Shown: in pieces, positions 36,824 through 45,431 of the stretch
Numbering within the stretch: position 1 is the first letter of the stretch
Layout of the letters: each line of letters starts with the position of its first letter
Position numbers and translations under genes: made by a program
The notes under the pieces: generated by a model
The model's input: the letters and a program-made list of their open reading frames with translations, nothing else
What the model was told of the DNA's origin: nothing
Database searches by the model: none
Source: Fibrobacter sp. UWB16
GTDB lineage: Bacteria; Fibrobacterota; Fibrobacteria; Fibrobacterales; Fibrobacteraceae
DNA: 64,000 nt
Direction of reading: 5' to 3'
NCBI RefSeq assembly: GCF_900215325.1
Contig: NZ_OCMS01000004.1
Span: 62,001 to 126,000 of the forward strand

Positions 36824-37392
36824 TATTTTCTACCGCCAAATATCTTTTCAATCAAATCCGTAAATTCTGCATACGCGAAAGTTCCTTCAAGTTCTTTCAA
36901 CGATGCAGCCAAACCGCGATAATGCCATTCGTGTTCCTTAATATCGGTCACGTGGAAAATCTTCCAGAGTTCATCGCCTTTTTGGACAAAATCACGATAA
37001 ATGATTCTTGCATTGCTGAGCTTATCACCCATCGCCACAATCTTTGCATCGCGACTGGCCCCTGCCAAGCGATCAATCGCCGCCTGCTTACGAGAATGCC
37101 AAGAATCCGATTCGCTCACGCCTTCCATGAACACATCCGATTCTTCTTCCACAAGTTTCGCCACGCGCGACCCAAACTCGCGACTGATATCATCCAACGT
37201 AACAGACGTATCTTCAACGGTATCGTGCAATGCGGCAGCCGCCATCAAATCCTGGTCATCAGTCATGGTCGCTACAATTTCCACAGCCTCCATCGGGTGG
37301 ACAATGTACGGGAAACCTTTCCCGCGGCGCCCCGTACCGGCATGCGCCTTGACCGCAAAAACAATCGCCTTGTCGAGAACAGAAGTATCCAT
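36823..37392 (-). CDS. HD-domain small alarmone hydrolase (MESH1-like)
   Basis: 189 residues. Metal-dependent HD motifs are complete: H32 in YIVHPMEAV, H56-D57 in LHDTVED (with E60, D61). The family hydrolyses (p)ppGpp to GDP/GTP and pyrophosphate. It overlaps the synthetase gene by one base and follows the SIMPL-protein gene by 2 nt. The presence of separate hydrolase and synthetase chains side by side differs from the usual fused Rel/SpoT. Confidence 0.88.
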   Translation of the reverse strand: MDTSVLDKAIVFAVKAHAGTGRRGKGFPYIVHPMEAVEIVATMTDDQDLMAAAALHDTVEDTSVTLDDISREFGSRVAKLVEEESDVFMEGVSESDSWHSRKQAAIDRLAGASRDAKIVAMGDKLSNARIIYRDFVQKGDELWKIFHVTDIKEHEWHYRGLAASLKELEGTFAYAEFTDLIEKIFGGRK

Positions 37393-37394
37393 TT

Positions 37395-38093
37395 TTAGTC
37401 CTCCAAGAAATACTGGACATTGGTCACTACGCGCACGTTCTTGATAAACGGCGTATTCTCATCACGGTCGCTAATGGAGAACTGGCCCTGCGTAGCCGTC
37501 TTGATTTTACCGAGCTTGCTTTCGGAATCCGTCGCAAACTTTTCAGCAGCGGCACGGGCATTCTTGTTCGCTTCGTCAATCATCGTGGGCTTGATCTCGT
37601 TCAAGCCATTGAAACTGTAAATTTTACGGTAGCGGTAATCATCACCAGCAAAAGCAATACCTTGTTTTAAAAGGTCGCCTTGCTTGCCCATGATTTCACG
37701 GACGCGGTCCACATTCTTCGATGCAACGGTCGTTACCACGGTTGCAATGTAACGGAACGGACGGCGGTTATCGCCATAGCGTTCACCCTGAGCATCTTCG
37801 ATTTCCGGAGCAGACCAGCTGATTTCTGCAGCGTCCACACCGTTTTCGCGCAAGAACTTCGCAAGCGTCGCATTCTTCGTCTGCACAGCATCGTGAATCA
37901 ACGAAAGGTCATTACCGACTTCTTTGTACACAATCGGCCAAATCACAAAATCCGCCTTGACCTCGCGTTCCGAGAGCCCACGGACTGACACAACACGGTC
38001 GCGATCTTTCGTATGAATCATAGCGCAATAGAGGAACGCGCCAAGTCCGAGAATAGCAATAGCCAACAACAAAGCTTCTTTAACTCTAGACAT
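37395..38093 (-). CDS. SIMPL-domain (DUF541) membrane-anchored protein
   Basis: 232 residues. One N-terminal membrane helix (about 7-25) anchors a periplasmic SIMPL domain: VVSVRGLSEREVKADFVIWPIVYKE opens it and RVVTNVQYFLED closes it. The YggE-like family has been linked to oxidative and envelope stress. A strong ribosome-binding site (AAGGAG) precedes the ATG. It heads the operon that continues with the alarmone genes. Confidence 0.88.
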   Translation of the reverse strand: MSRVKEALLLAIAILGLGAFLYCAMIHTKDRDRVVSVRGLSEREVKADFVIWPIVYKEVGNDLSLIHDAVQTKNATLAKFLRENGVDAAEISWSAPEIEDAQGERYGDNRRPFRYIATVVTTVASKNVDRVREIMGKQGDLLKQGIAFAGDDYRYRKIYSFNGLNEIKPTMIDEANKNARAAAEKFATDSESKLGKIKTATQGQFSISDRDENTPFIKNVRVVTNVQYFLED

Positions 38094-38221
38094 ATATTTC
38101 TCCTTCGCCGCAAAACACCCACGGCTATAAGTTTAATATACAATCTTTAAGCGCCGTGACTTCCCGCTTTTTCTATATTTTCCCCCGTAACAAAAACCCG
38201 CGTGTGCGGAAAGGATAATCT

Positions 38222-39886
38222 ATGTCTAAACTGACTGATTCTAAGGAATGGAAGGCCCTCGAGGCCCATGCCGAAGTCGCCAAGACTTGGCAGATGAAGG
38301 AACTCTTCGCGAAGGACCCGACTCGCGCCGACAAGTTCAGCGCCGAAGCCTGCGGACTCTTCCTCGACTACTCCAAGAACATCATCACCGACGAAACCAT
38401 GGCAAAGCTCCAGGACCTCCTGAAGTCTGCCAATTTCGAAGACATGCGCGCCAAGTACTTTGCTGGCGAAAAGATTAACACCACCGAAAAGCGCGCCGTG
38501 CTCCACACCGCACTCCGCTACAAGGGCAACGATCCGATTTGCGTCGATGGCAAGGATGTCATGCCTGAAGTTCGCGCCGTGCTCAAGCACATGGAAGACT
38601 TCACTCACCTCGTCCGTAGCGGCAAGTGGAAAGGCCAGAGCGGCAAGTCCATCAAGTACGTTGTGAACATCGGTATCGGCGGTTCCGACCTCGGTCCGGT
38701 GATGGTCACCGAAGCTCTCAAGCCGTATGCAGAAAAGCCGATCGCAGGCGAAACTTCTCCGGAAGTCTACTTTGTTTCTAACATCGACGGCACCCACATG
38801 GCCGAAACCCTCAAGAAGGTGAACATCGAAGAAACGCTCTTCATCGTTGCTTCCAAGACGTTCACGACTCTTGAAACCATGACGAACGCCGAAACCGCAA
38901 AGGCTGCCGTCCTCAAGGCATTCAACGGCGACAAGTCCGCTATCGCAAAGCACTTCGTCGCACTCTCCACCAACACCGAAGCTGTTTCTGAATTCGGCAT
39001 CGACACTGCAAACATGTTCGAATTCTGGAACTGGGTTGGCGGCCGCTATTCTCTGTGGTCTGCAATCGGTCTCTCCATCGCTCTCCGCATCGGCTTCGAA
39101 AACTACATGAAGCTCCACCAGGGCGCATACGAAATGGATCAGCATTTCAAGACCGCTCCGGCCGACAAGAACCTCCCGGTCATCCTCGCCCTCATCGGCG
39201 TTTGGTACAACAACTTCTTTGGCGCATCCAGCTACGCCATGCTCCCATACGACCAGTACCTCCACCGCCTCGCTGCCTACTTCCAGCAGGCCGACATGGA
39301 ATCCAACGGCAAGACCGTTGACCGCGATTCCAAGCGCGTGAACTACCAGACGGGTCCGATCCTCTGGGGCGAACCAGGTACGAACGGCCAGCACGCCTTC
39401 TACCAGCTCATCCACCAGGGCACCAAGATGATTCCGTGCGACTTCATCGCCCCGGCAAACAGCCACAACAAGATTGGCGATCACCACCAGAAGTTGCTCT
39501 CCAACTTCTTCGCTCAGCCGGAAGCTTTGATGAACGGCAAGACTCTCGCCCAGGCCCAGGAAGAACTCCGCGCCGCCGGCAAGTCCGAAGAAGAAATCGC
39601 ATTCCTCGCTCCGCACAAGGTATTCGAAGGCAACAAGCCGACGAACTCCATCATGATGGACTACGTGAGCCCGGAACGCCTTGGCGCTCTCATCGCCATG
39701 TACGAACACAAGATCTTCACGCAGGGCGTTATCTGGAACATCAACAGCTACGACCAGTGGGGTGTTGAACTCGGCAAGCAGCTCGCCAAGAAGATCCTCC
39801 CGGAACTTGCAAAGGCCGATGCCGAACTTCACCACGACAGCTCCACTAACGGACTGATCAAGTGGTATAAGGCCCACCAGGCTTAA
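38222..39886 (+). CDS. pgi: Glucose-6-phosphate isomerase
   Basis: 554 residues, the usual length. Cytosolic enzyme interconverting glucose 6-phosphate and fructose 6-phosphate. Signatures: [11 protein letters not shown] (phosphate loop), the SKTFTTLET segment, [14 protein letters not shown] with active-site Arg, [10 protein letters not shown] with Glu, HNKIGDHHQ region and [18 protein letters not shown] near the end. Codon use is strongly biased to C-ending codons, as expected for a highly expressed gene. AAAGGA lies upstream of the ATG. The long opposite-strand frame over it is a shadow. Confidence 0.98.
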   Translation: MSKLTDSKEWKALEAHAEVAKTWQMKELFAKDPTRADKFSAEACGLFLDYSKNIITDETMAKLQDLLKSANFEDMRAKYFAGEKINTTEKRAVLHTALRYKGNDPICVDGKDVMPEVRAVLKHMEDFTHLVRSGKWKGQSGKSIKYVVNIGIGGSDLGPVMVTEALKPYAEKPIAGETSPEVYFVSNIDGTHMAETLKKVNIEETLFIVASKTFTTLETMTNAETAKAAVLKAFNGDKSAIAKHFVALSTNTEAVSEFGIDTANMFEFWNWVGGRYSLWSAIGLSIALRIGFENYMKLHQGAYEMDQHFKTAPADKNLPVILALIGVWYNNFFGASSYAMLPYDQYLHRLAAYFQQADMESNGKTVDRDSKRVNYQTGPILWGEPGTNGQHAFYQLIHQGTKMIPCDFIAPANSHNKIGDHHQKLLSNFFAQPEALMNGKTLAQAQEELRAAGKSEEEIAFLAPHKVFEGNKPTNSIMMDYVSPERLGALIAMYEHKIFTQGVIWNINSYDQWGVELGKQLAKKILPELAKADAELHHDSSTNGLIKWYKAHQA

Positions 39887-39892
39887 TCGCTT

Positions 39893-39920
39893 GTCATCCC
39901 GGACTCCGTTCCGGGATCGC
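39893..39920. repeat. Dispersed palindromic repeat
   Basis: GTCATCCCGGACTCCGTTCC continuing to GGGATCG is an inverted-type fragment related to 29237-29286 (opposite arrangement of the same GGACTCCG/CGGAGTCC arms). Confidence 0.55.
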
Positions 39921-39937
39921 CATTGCCAAACGCAATT

Positions 39938-39970
39938 AAAAAAGTCGCAGCACTCCGCTGCGGCTTTTTT
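39938..39970 (+). terminator. Intrinsic terminator after pgi
   Basis: AAAAAGTCGCAGC pairs with GCTGCGGCTTTTT with one G-T wobble and a 5-nt loop. Confidence 0.85.
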
Positions 39971-40024
39971 GTATATCCCCAAAACCTCCATCAATTCTAA
40001 AAAAAATGAATTAACGTAACTTTT

Positions 40025-40053
40025 TTTACACATTTGTCCTTTTCTTATATTAT
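40025..40053 (+). promoter_or_regulatory. Promoter of the three-gene HNH/membrane cassette
   Basis: TTTACA and TATTAT are separated by exactly 17 nt. Predicted transcription starts about 35 nt before the ATG at 40094. Confidence 0.6.
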
Positions 40054-40093
40054 TTTTCAAGAACACATTAAACTTCAAAAAAAGGTTGTAGGG

Positions 40094-41665
40094 ATGTCAA
40101 ACACGTTTGTGGGTCAACTAGACGGTGCAAATTTCATGCTTTCTCCAAACGAGGACATGAAAGAAGGTTTATTTAAACAATACGAAAGAGTCATCGTAAA
40201 AAGCATTATCACTTCTTTTGGTCTAGATTTTTTGATTTCCGACAGGAACGGCGGAGACGTCGATACCATACACAATATCCGCAACAATCCCAACGATTAC
40301 AAAAGCGAACGCAACAAGCAAAACTATGAGAACCGCGGGGCATACAATTCCAACGAATACCACGGAAATTCTCAATACATAGAAACTAACAGATATTATA
40401 GCAATCAAAAGAAAAACAGCAATCTCTACGACTCCTACACAAACAAAAAGATTGCCCCCAATGAAAAAATGGACTTGGACCACGTTGTTTCCGCCAAGGA
40501 AATCCATGACGATCCAGGCCGCGTGTTATCAGGCCTCTCCGGAGTAGAACTAGCCAACAGTCCCGAAAATCTCAAGCCAACAAATCCGCATACAAACCGC
40601 CAAAAGAAAGCGGACACAATGGAAGATTACCTTGAAAAGCATGGTGACGAATACACCGATAAAGAAAAAGCCCGGATGAGAGAAACCGACAAAAAGGCAA
40701 GATCTTCCATAGAAGCAAAGATTAACAAAGCTTATTATACAAGCCCCGCATTTTGGCAAGATTCAGCTATTGCAGCCGGCAAAGTCGGTTTGAAAATGGG
40801 TTTAAGACAAGCTCTCGGATTTGTCTTTGTCGAAATATGGTTTGCCATCAAAGAGGAATTCGAAAAAGTAAACTCTGTCTTAAGTATGGATGCCAGCGAA
40901 TTTTTCAATTCATTGGGCAACGCCGTCAAAAGAGGCATTGAGAACTGCAAGAAAAAATACAAGCAGCTTCTTGAATCATTCAAGGACGGAGCTTTAGCCG
41001 GCATATTATCAAGTTTAACAACCACATTGTGCAACATATTCTTCACGACAGGCAAGAACATCGTTCGCATCATTCGACAGGCTTGGACCTCTATTGTCGA
41101 AGCACTTAAAATACTCTTTATTAATCCAGATCAGCTTCCCTTTGGCGATCGCATGCTCGCCTTTACCAAAGTCATTGCAACAGGAGCAAGCGTTGTCATT
41201 GGCGTTCTGATCAACGAAGCGGTAGCCTCAACAGCATTGGGCCAGATTCCCGTTGTCGGCGAAGTTGTTTCCGTATTCTGTGGCGCATTTGTAACCGGTA
41301 TAATGAGTTGTACTTTACTCTATATTTTGGACACAAACCCACTCGTAAAAAAACTTGTCACCATGTTGAATTCGTTTAAATCGACATACGACATTTACAT
41401 GGAGCGTTTAAGAGAAGAAGTTGCACTTCTTGAAGAATACGCGGCAAAATTGATGGAAATTGACCTGGACTCTTTCAAAAAAGAAGTCAAGGCTTTCTCT
41501 TCCATTTCAGAAGAGATCAGTTCTGCCCCAAACGAACTCGCGCTAAATAACATTTTGGAAAACGCCTATAAAAAGATGGGATTCCAAAAGCCATGGGAAA
41601 AAGCGGGTTTCAACTCTCTTGACGATTTCATGGACGACATGGACGCTAAATTAATTTTCAATTAA
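40094..41665 (+). CDS. HNH-like nuclease domain fused to membrane-spanning region
   Basis: 523 residues; the start at 40094 has AAAGG 8 nt upstream (an in-frame ATG at 40034 overlaps the promoter). An Asn/Tyr-rich N-terminal part leads to an HNH/HNN-type motif: MDLDHVVSAKE with D129-H130, ENLKPTN with N159, and PHTNRQKK with N168. A charged helical linker (about 180-215) and an amphipathic region YYTSPAFWQD...MGLRQALGF follow. The C-terminal half has hydrophobic stretches about 298-318 and 358-410 that could span the membrane, then a helical tail. From memory, uncharacterised relatives with the MGL-x-QALG segment occur in many bacteria. First of a tight operon; lower GC than pgi. A membrane-linked nuclease effector is inferred. 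Confidence 0.75.
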   Translation: MSNTFVGQLDGANFMLSPNEDMKEGLFKQYERVIVKSIITSFGLDFLISDRNGGDVDTIHNIRNNPNDYKSERNKQNYENRGAYNSNEYHGNSQYIETNRYYSNQKKNSNLYDSYTNKKIAPNEKMDLDHVVSAKEIHDDPGRVLSGLSGVELANSPENLKPTNPHTNRQKKADTMEDYLEKHGDEYTDKEKARMRETDKKARSSIEAKINKAYYTSPAFWQDSAIAAGKVGLKMGLRQALGFVFVEIWFAIKEEFEKVNSVLSMDASEFFNSLGNAVKRGIENCKKKYKQLLESFKDGALAGILSSLTTTLCNIFFTTGKNIVRIIRQAWTSIVEALKILFINPDQLPFGDRMLAFTKVIATGASVVIGVLINEAVASTALGQIPVVGEVVSVFCGAFVTGIMSCTLLYILDTNPLVKKLVTMLNSFKSTYDIYMERLREEVALLEEYAAKLMEIDLDSFKKEVKAFSSISEEISSAPNELALNNILENAYKKMGFQKPWEKAGFNSLDDFMDDMDAKLIFN

Positions 41666-41692
41666 ACACCTCTATACAAGAAGGAGATTATC

Positions 41693-42718
41693 ATGCCTAT
41701 ACCTCTTATTTTTGGAATCGGAGCCGCAGTAGCAGCAGCAGCAGGAATTGGAGCCGGAGTCAAAGGCGGAATGAAAATGAAAGAAGCCAGCGATTCAATA
41801 AAGGCTGCCGAAGCTAGAAACCAAAGGAATATCGATCTGCTAAAGCAACGTCAGGAAGCAACACAACAATCGTTGGAAAGTCTAGGACGTTCAGAAAAAG
41901 AAATTGAAAGAAGTTTCGGCGAATTCGTAAACGTTTTTGAAAAAATCAAGAACCCGCCCGAATTCAATGAAATTAAAAAGGAAAATTTCAAATTTCCAGA
42001 ATGTGACCTGTCCAAGTTAAAAGACACTTCAGTTGCTGCGGAAGCATTTATCGGAAGTGCAAGCGGAATTGGTGCCGGCATTGCTAGCGGAGCTGCCACC
42101 TCAACCGGAATATTCGCACTCATCGCAGCTGCAGGAGGCACAACAGCAGGCGGAACTGCAATTGCAGGGCTATCTGGAGCCGCAGCAACAAACGCAACCT
42201 TAGCTTGGATTGGCGGAGGCAGTTTAGCTGCTGGAGGCGGCGGCATGGCCTTAGGAACAGCGCTCTTAACAGGAGCAACTGCGGGCATCGGCCTTCTTGC
42301 AGCGGGGATTGCATTTAGCGTAACCGGTTCTAAGCTTGAAGAAAAAGCAAATAACGTCATCAAGCAAGTTGATGAAGCCGAAAAGCAAATAAATAAAATC
42401 ATCTATTTCTTGCAGGACCTAAAGGGTACCGCCATAGAATACCGACAAACACTACTTCACGTAGACGCAAATTACGAAGAGCACCTGAGACGTCTAAAAT
42501 TGCTTGTCATCGACAATCAAAAATGCGATTACAAACTTTACACAAGCGATGAAAAACTCTTGTTAAAAAACACTATTTTGCTTGTCGGTCTCCTGTATGA
42601 AATGTGCAAAGTCAAACTCGTCATTCCAGGCAATTCCAACGATGATATTGGCACGGTTAATAATTCTGAAGTCTGGGAAAAGAAAACCAAGGCTAACGAA
42701 TTAATAAATTCGCTCTAA
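41693..42718 (+). CDS. Glycine-rich (glycine-zipper) membrane protein
   Basis: 341 residues. A short hydrophobic N-terminus (about 4-26) is followed by a coiled-coil region (28-85). A long Gly/Ala-rich hydrophobic block spans about 117-212, including GLSGAAATNATLAWIGGGSL and AAGGGGMALGTALL. A second helical region (213-255) and a soluble tail complete it. The block looks able to form two or more packed membrane helices, as in pore-forming or glycine-zipper proteins. I recall the TNATLAW-GGG segment as recurrent in uncharacterised bacterial proteins but know no proven function. It lies 27 nt after the HNH gene with AAGGAG before its ATG. Confidence 0.72.
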   Translation: MPIPLIFGIGAAVAAAAGIGAGVKGGMKMKEASDSIKAAEARNQRNIDLLKQRQEATQQSLESLGRSEKEIERSFGEFVNVFEKIKNPPEFNEIKKENFKFPECDLSKLKDTSVAAEAFIGSASGIGAGIASGAATSTGIFALIAAAGGTTAGGTAIAGLSGAAATNATLAWIGGGSLAAGGGGMALGTALLTGATAGIGLLAAGIAFSVTGSKLEEKANNVIKQVDEAEKQINKIIYFLQDLKGTAIEYRQTLLHVDANYEEHLRRLKLLVIDNQKCDYKLYTSDEKLLLKNTILLVGLLYEMCKVKLVIPGNSNDDIGTVNNSEVWEKKTKANELINSL

Positions 42719-42721
42719 AGA

Positions 42722-42976
42722 ATGACTTTCAAATGTGACTGTTGTGGTCTATGCTGCCGTTCCCTGAAAAAGGTTCCCGCCCTGGCGAACTTTGACAGGG
42801 GGGACGGCGTTTGCATTCACTTAAGAGACGACAATCTTTGTTCCATATACGAACATCGTCCCGAAATCTGCAACGTAGACTTAATGTACGAAAAGTACTA
42901 TTCTTCAATTTACACAAAAGAAGAATACTACAAGCTAAACGAAAAGCAATGTGAAAAAATTAAAAGCTGGTTTTAA
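42722..42976 (+). CDS. YkgJ-family cysteine-cluster protein
   Basis: 84 residues. The pattern is C5-x-CC-x-x-CC (CDCCGLCC), then C31, C40 and IYEHRPEIC (C50), as in the YkgJ family predicted to bind zinc or an iron-sulfur cluster. It starts 3 nt after the preceding stop, so it belongs to the operon. The last codons lie inside the terminator stem. The protein is shorter than many YkgJ members, ending soon after the final Cys motif. Its role in the cassette is unknown; redox sensing, protein modification or metal supply are all possible. Confidence 0.8.
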   Translation: MTFKCDCCGLCCRSLKKVPALANFDRGDGVCIHLRDDNLCSIYEHRPEICNVDLMYEKYYSSIYTKEEYYKLNEKQCEKIKSWF

Positions 42977-42988
42977 ACCAGCTTTTTC
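42962..42988. terminator. Bidirectional terminator closing the cassette
   Basis: AAAGCTGGTT pairs with AACCAGCTTT, overlapping the last codons and stop of the Cys-cluster gene, with T run on the right and A run on the left. The convergent EAL gene ends at 42988. Confidence 0.8.
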
Positions 42989-44928
42989 TATATCGAAATG
43001 CCCTTTTCTTTGAGCACAGCCATCACCTCATCATACGGGAGCGGTTTCGAATAATAATAGCCCTGCACGCGGTCGCATCCAATTTCCTTCAAGAAATCCA
43101 GATGTTCCTTTATTTCCACGCCTTCCGAAAGCGTTCCAATATGCAATAGTTTAGCCATTTCCACAATGGCGCGGATAATTACCTTGGACTTTTCCGTGAA
43201 ATTCCGCAAGAACATCATGTCGATTTTCAAAAAGTCAAAGTCATAATCTTTCAACACGTTCAACGACGAGAAGCCCGAGCCAAAGTCATCCATCCAGACT
43301 TCAAAACCGTCTTTCTGGAAACGCGTCACCTGCTCACGGATATAGCCGTCCTCGTCTCCATCCAGCACCGATTCCGTAATCTCGATATGGATCATCTCAT
43401 GCGGCACATTGTATTCTTTGGTCAGCCTCGAAAGTTCCTTATAAATGTCGCTCAGCTTAAAGTCCAGGCGCGAGAGGTTAAACGAAATTGGGACACACTT
43501 GTTCCCCAAATTCGTTTCCACACGGTATTTTTCGCAAATTTTCTTGAGCACGAACAAGTCCAGCTTCTGGATCAAGTGAGCGTCTTCTAAAACGCCGACA
43601 AAATCAAGCGGCGGCAAAAAGCCGTGCTCCGGGTCATCCCAACGGGCAAGCGCTTCAAAGCCACAAAGCTTGTTCGTATTGATATCCACGACGGGCTGAT
43701 AAAAGACCTTGATGTATTCCTTTTCTACAGCCTCGTCAATGTGTGCAATCAAGTACATTTTCAAGCGTTCACGGGCGCCCATTTCATCGGCATAAACGGC
43801 GACATATTCATCGTAGACGCCCTTGGTCGTCGCTTCGGCAAGGCGAGCCCGCATAAAGCAACGTTCTACGTTTTCATTTTCAACACGCTGCACATACACG
43901 CCCGCCTTGAGCTCTAGCACACCTTGAGTCGAGAAGCTACGAATCTTGTCATGCGCTTCCTTGATTTTTGCCTTCATCCCGGCGGCATCACCTACAACGC
44001 GGAACGTATCGCACGACACATGCGTCACATAGCGCTCCCCGAACAGCGTCTTAAACGTATCCGCCATGAACTTCAGCGCACCGTCACCTTCTTCAAAGCC
44101 AAACCTCTCGTTAAAGGCCTTGAAATTCTCCAAATCAAAGGCGACAAACGCATAGCGTTTCCTCGGGTTCCTAAAGAGCAAGTCCTGCACGTAGTTCGAG
44201 AACAGAAGCGCATTCGGGAGCCCCGTCAACTTGTCATGGTTACGCGCAATTTCCGCCTGTTGCGTCAAGCGCACCGTCCTAAAAATAAGCTTCACCGCAA
44301 TCGTAAGCGTAAGCCAGAAGAACCACGATACAAAGACAAGGTAATTCAAAAATTCAGGAGTTACCTCGATCATGCGCACGCACACATACATGGCGAGGTT
44401 CACTAGCATACTAAATAACGTGACAAAACCCAAGAACCCAAAGCGCGCAAAGATTTGCGTGTTACGGACAAATAAAAGTTCATTCCAAAGGAGTTTCCAC
44501 CAAATGAAAATTGCAACCAAGTTTACCAGGGCTGCGCCAACCTGCGTCTTGCCCACCACCATGCCGAGGTAGCCCACGCCGACGGAGGCCGAAAGCATGA
44601 ACAACGACGCAGACCAGTGAATCGAAAGCACCCTCCCAAAAACAAAAATGGCCACAGGAATCAAAATGACGCGGCTCATGTAGTCCACTATCACGTCGAG
44701 CAATAACGGAACCTCGCCCATCATGCACGTAAGCAAATGCATCATCCCGTGATAAATCCAGTCCGAATAAATCATGTAGGGGGTCAGCGAAAAAACGGCA
44801 CCCCAAAAAAGTACATTCTTCAAGTTCTGTTTTTCAACAAGCGCAGCCAGCGTAAAAAGCAAAAAACCGCTCGCCAACAGCGACGGAAAAAAAAACACAT
44901 GATTTGCGTAATCCAGAAAATTTATCAT
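42988..44928 (-). CDS. Membrane GGDEF-EAL protein, probable c-di-GMP phosphodiesterase
   Basis: 646 residues. Six or seven membrane helices (about 1-230) form an integral sensor. The GGDEF domain (about 235-390) has lost its signature: the position reads HVSCDTF, so cyclase activity is not expected, though it may bind GTP. The EAL domain (about 400-640) is intact: EALARW, N in FNLSRLDF, EITES, MDDFGSGFSSL, K in LKIDMMF and SEGVE with GYYYSKPLP. It should hydrolyse c-di-GMP at the inner membrane, controlled by its membrane domain. Single gene. Confidence 0.92.
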   Translation of the reverse strand: MINFLDYANHVFFFPSLLASGFLLFTLAALVEKQNLKNVLFWGAVFSLTPYMIYSDWIYHGMMHLLTCMMGEVPLLLDVIVDYMSRVILIPVAIFVFGRVLSIHWSASLFMLSASVGVGYLGMVVGKTQVGAALVNLVAIFIWWKLLWNELLFVRNTQIFARFGFLGFVTLFSMLVNLAMYVCVRMIEVTPEFLNYLVFVSWFFWLTLTIAVKLIFRTVRLTQQAEIARNHDKLTGLPNALLFSNYVQDLLFRNPRKRYAFVAFDLENFKAFNERFGFEEGDGALKFMADTFKTLFGERYVTHVSCDTFRVVGDAAGMKAKIKEAHDKIRSFSTQGVLELKAGVYVQRVENENVERCFMRARLAEATTKGVYDEYVAVYADEMGARERLKMYLIAHIDEAVEKEYIKVFYQPVVDINTNKLCGFEALARWDDPEHGFLPPLDFVGVLEDAHLIQKLDLFVLKKICEKYRVETNLGNKCVPISFNLSRLDFKLSDIYKELSRLTKEYNVPHEMIHIEITESVLDGDEDGYIREQVTRFQKDGFEVWMDDFGSGFSSLNVLKDYDFDFLKIDMMFLRNFTEKSKVIIRAIVEMAKLLHIGTLSEGVEIKEHLDFLKEIGCDRVQGYYYSKPLPYDEVMAVLKEKGISI

Positions 44929-45036
44929 TGCTATACCCTAGAGTATCATAAATATAATGTATAACCCCATCCCGTGCAAGCAGATGGTGAAAAAACGCAC
45001 ATTTTAGGCGCTATACATTGGAATAAATACTAGGAT

Positions 45037-45306
45037 TTACTTCACTTTACTAAAGTCAAGCCTGTCATCAACCGGAATCGGTTCATTTGTATTTTGGACA
45101 TTGACATCAACCGGCGCGGGCGTTCCAAGGTCCGTCGGCGGAGCAGGCATTGTCGTCATTTGAACAGTCTGATCATCACGGCCATTCTTTCTCAGCTGCA
45201 TTTCATCCGGATTGTTACCAACGCCGATTACAGCAGGGCAACCCCTCGGATTATCGCACGCACAACCTAAAACAAATAAAGAAAAGGCAATTAAAACAAA
45301 TTTCAT
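45037..45306 (-). CDS. Small lipoprotein
   Basis: 89 residues. The start at 45306 gives a classic lipoprotein signal (LIAFSLFVLGC, Cys about 16); an upstream in-frame ATG at 45342 would add 12 residues before it. The mature protein is short, Pro/Asp/Asn-rich and has CACDNPRGC near the anchor. It has no recognisable domain. Confidence 0.6.
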   Translation of the reverse strand: MKFVLIAFSLFVLGCACDNPRGCPAVIGVGNNPDEMQLRKNGRDDQTVQMTTMPAPPTDLGTPAPVDVNVQNTNEPIPVDDRLDFSKVK

Positions 45307-45431
45307 AACCTTTAATATATAAAAGAAGCCGCAAATAGACAATTAGTCAACGAAAATCGAGCATAACAAGCTAGGCAGTAAGGACAAAATTTTTAAATTT
45401 GGCGCGAAAATATTTTATTTGGGAGCAATGT

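Noticed and set aside
38147-40078. Long minus-strand frame (643 codons) over pgi
   Set aside because: It lies opposite a certain pgi gene with strong codon bias; such bias leaves the reverse frame open. Its sequence is Val/Glu/Gly/Phe-rich and matches no family.
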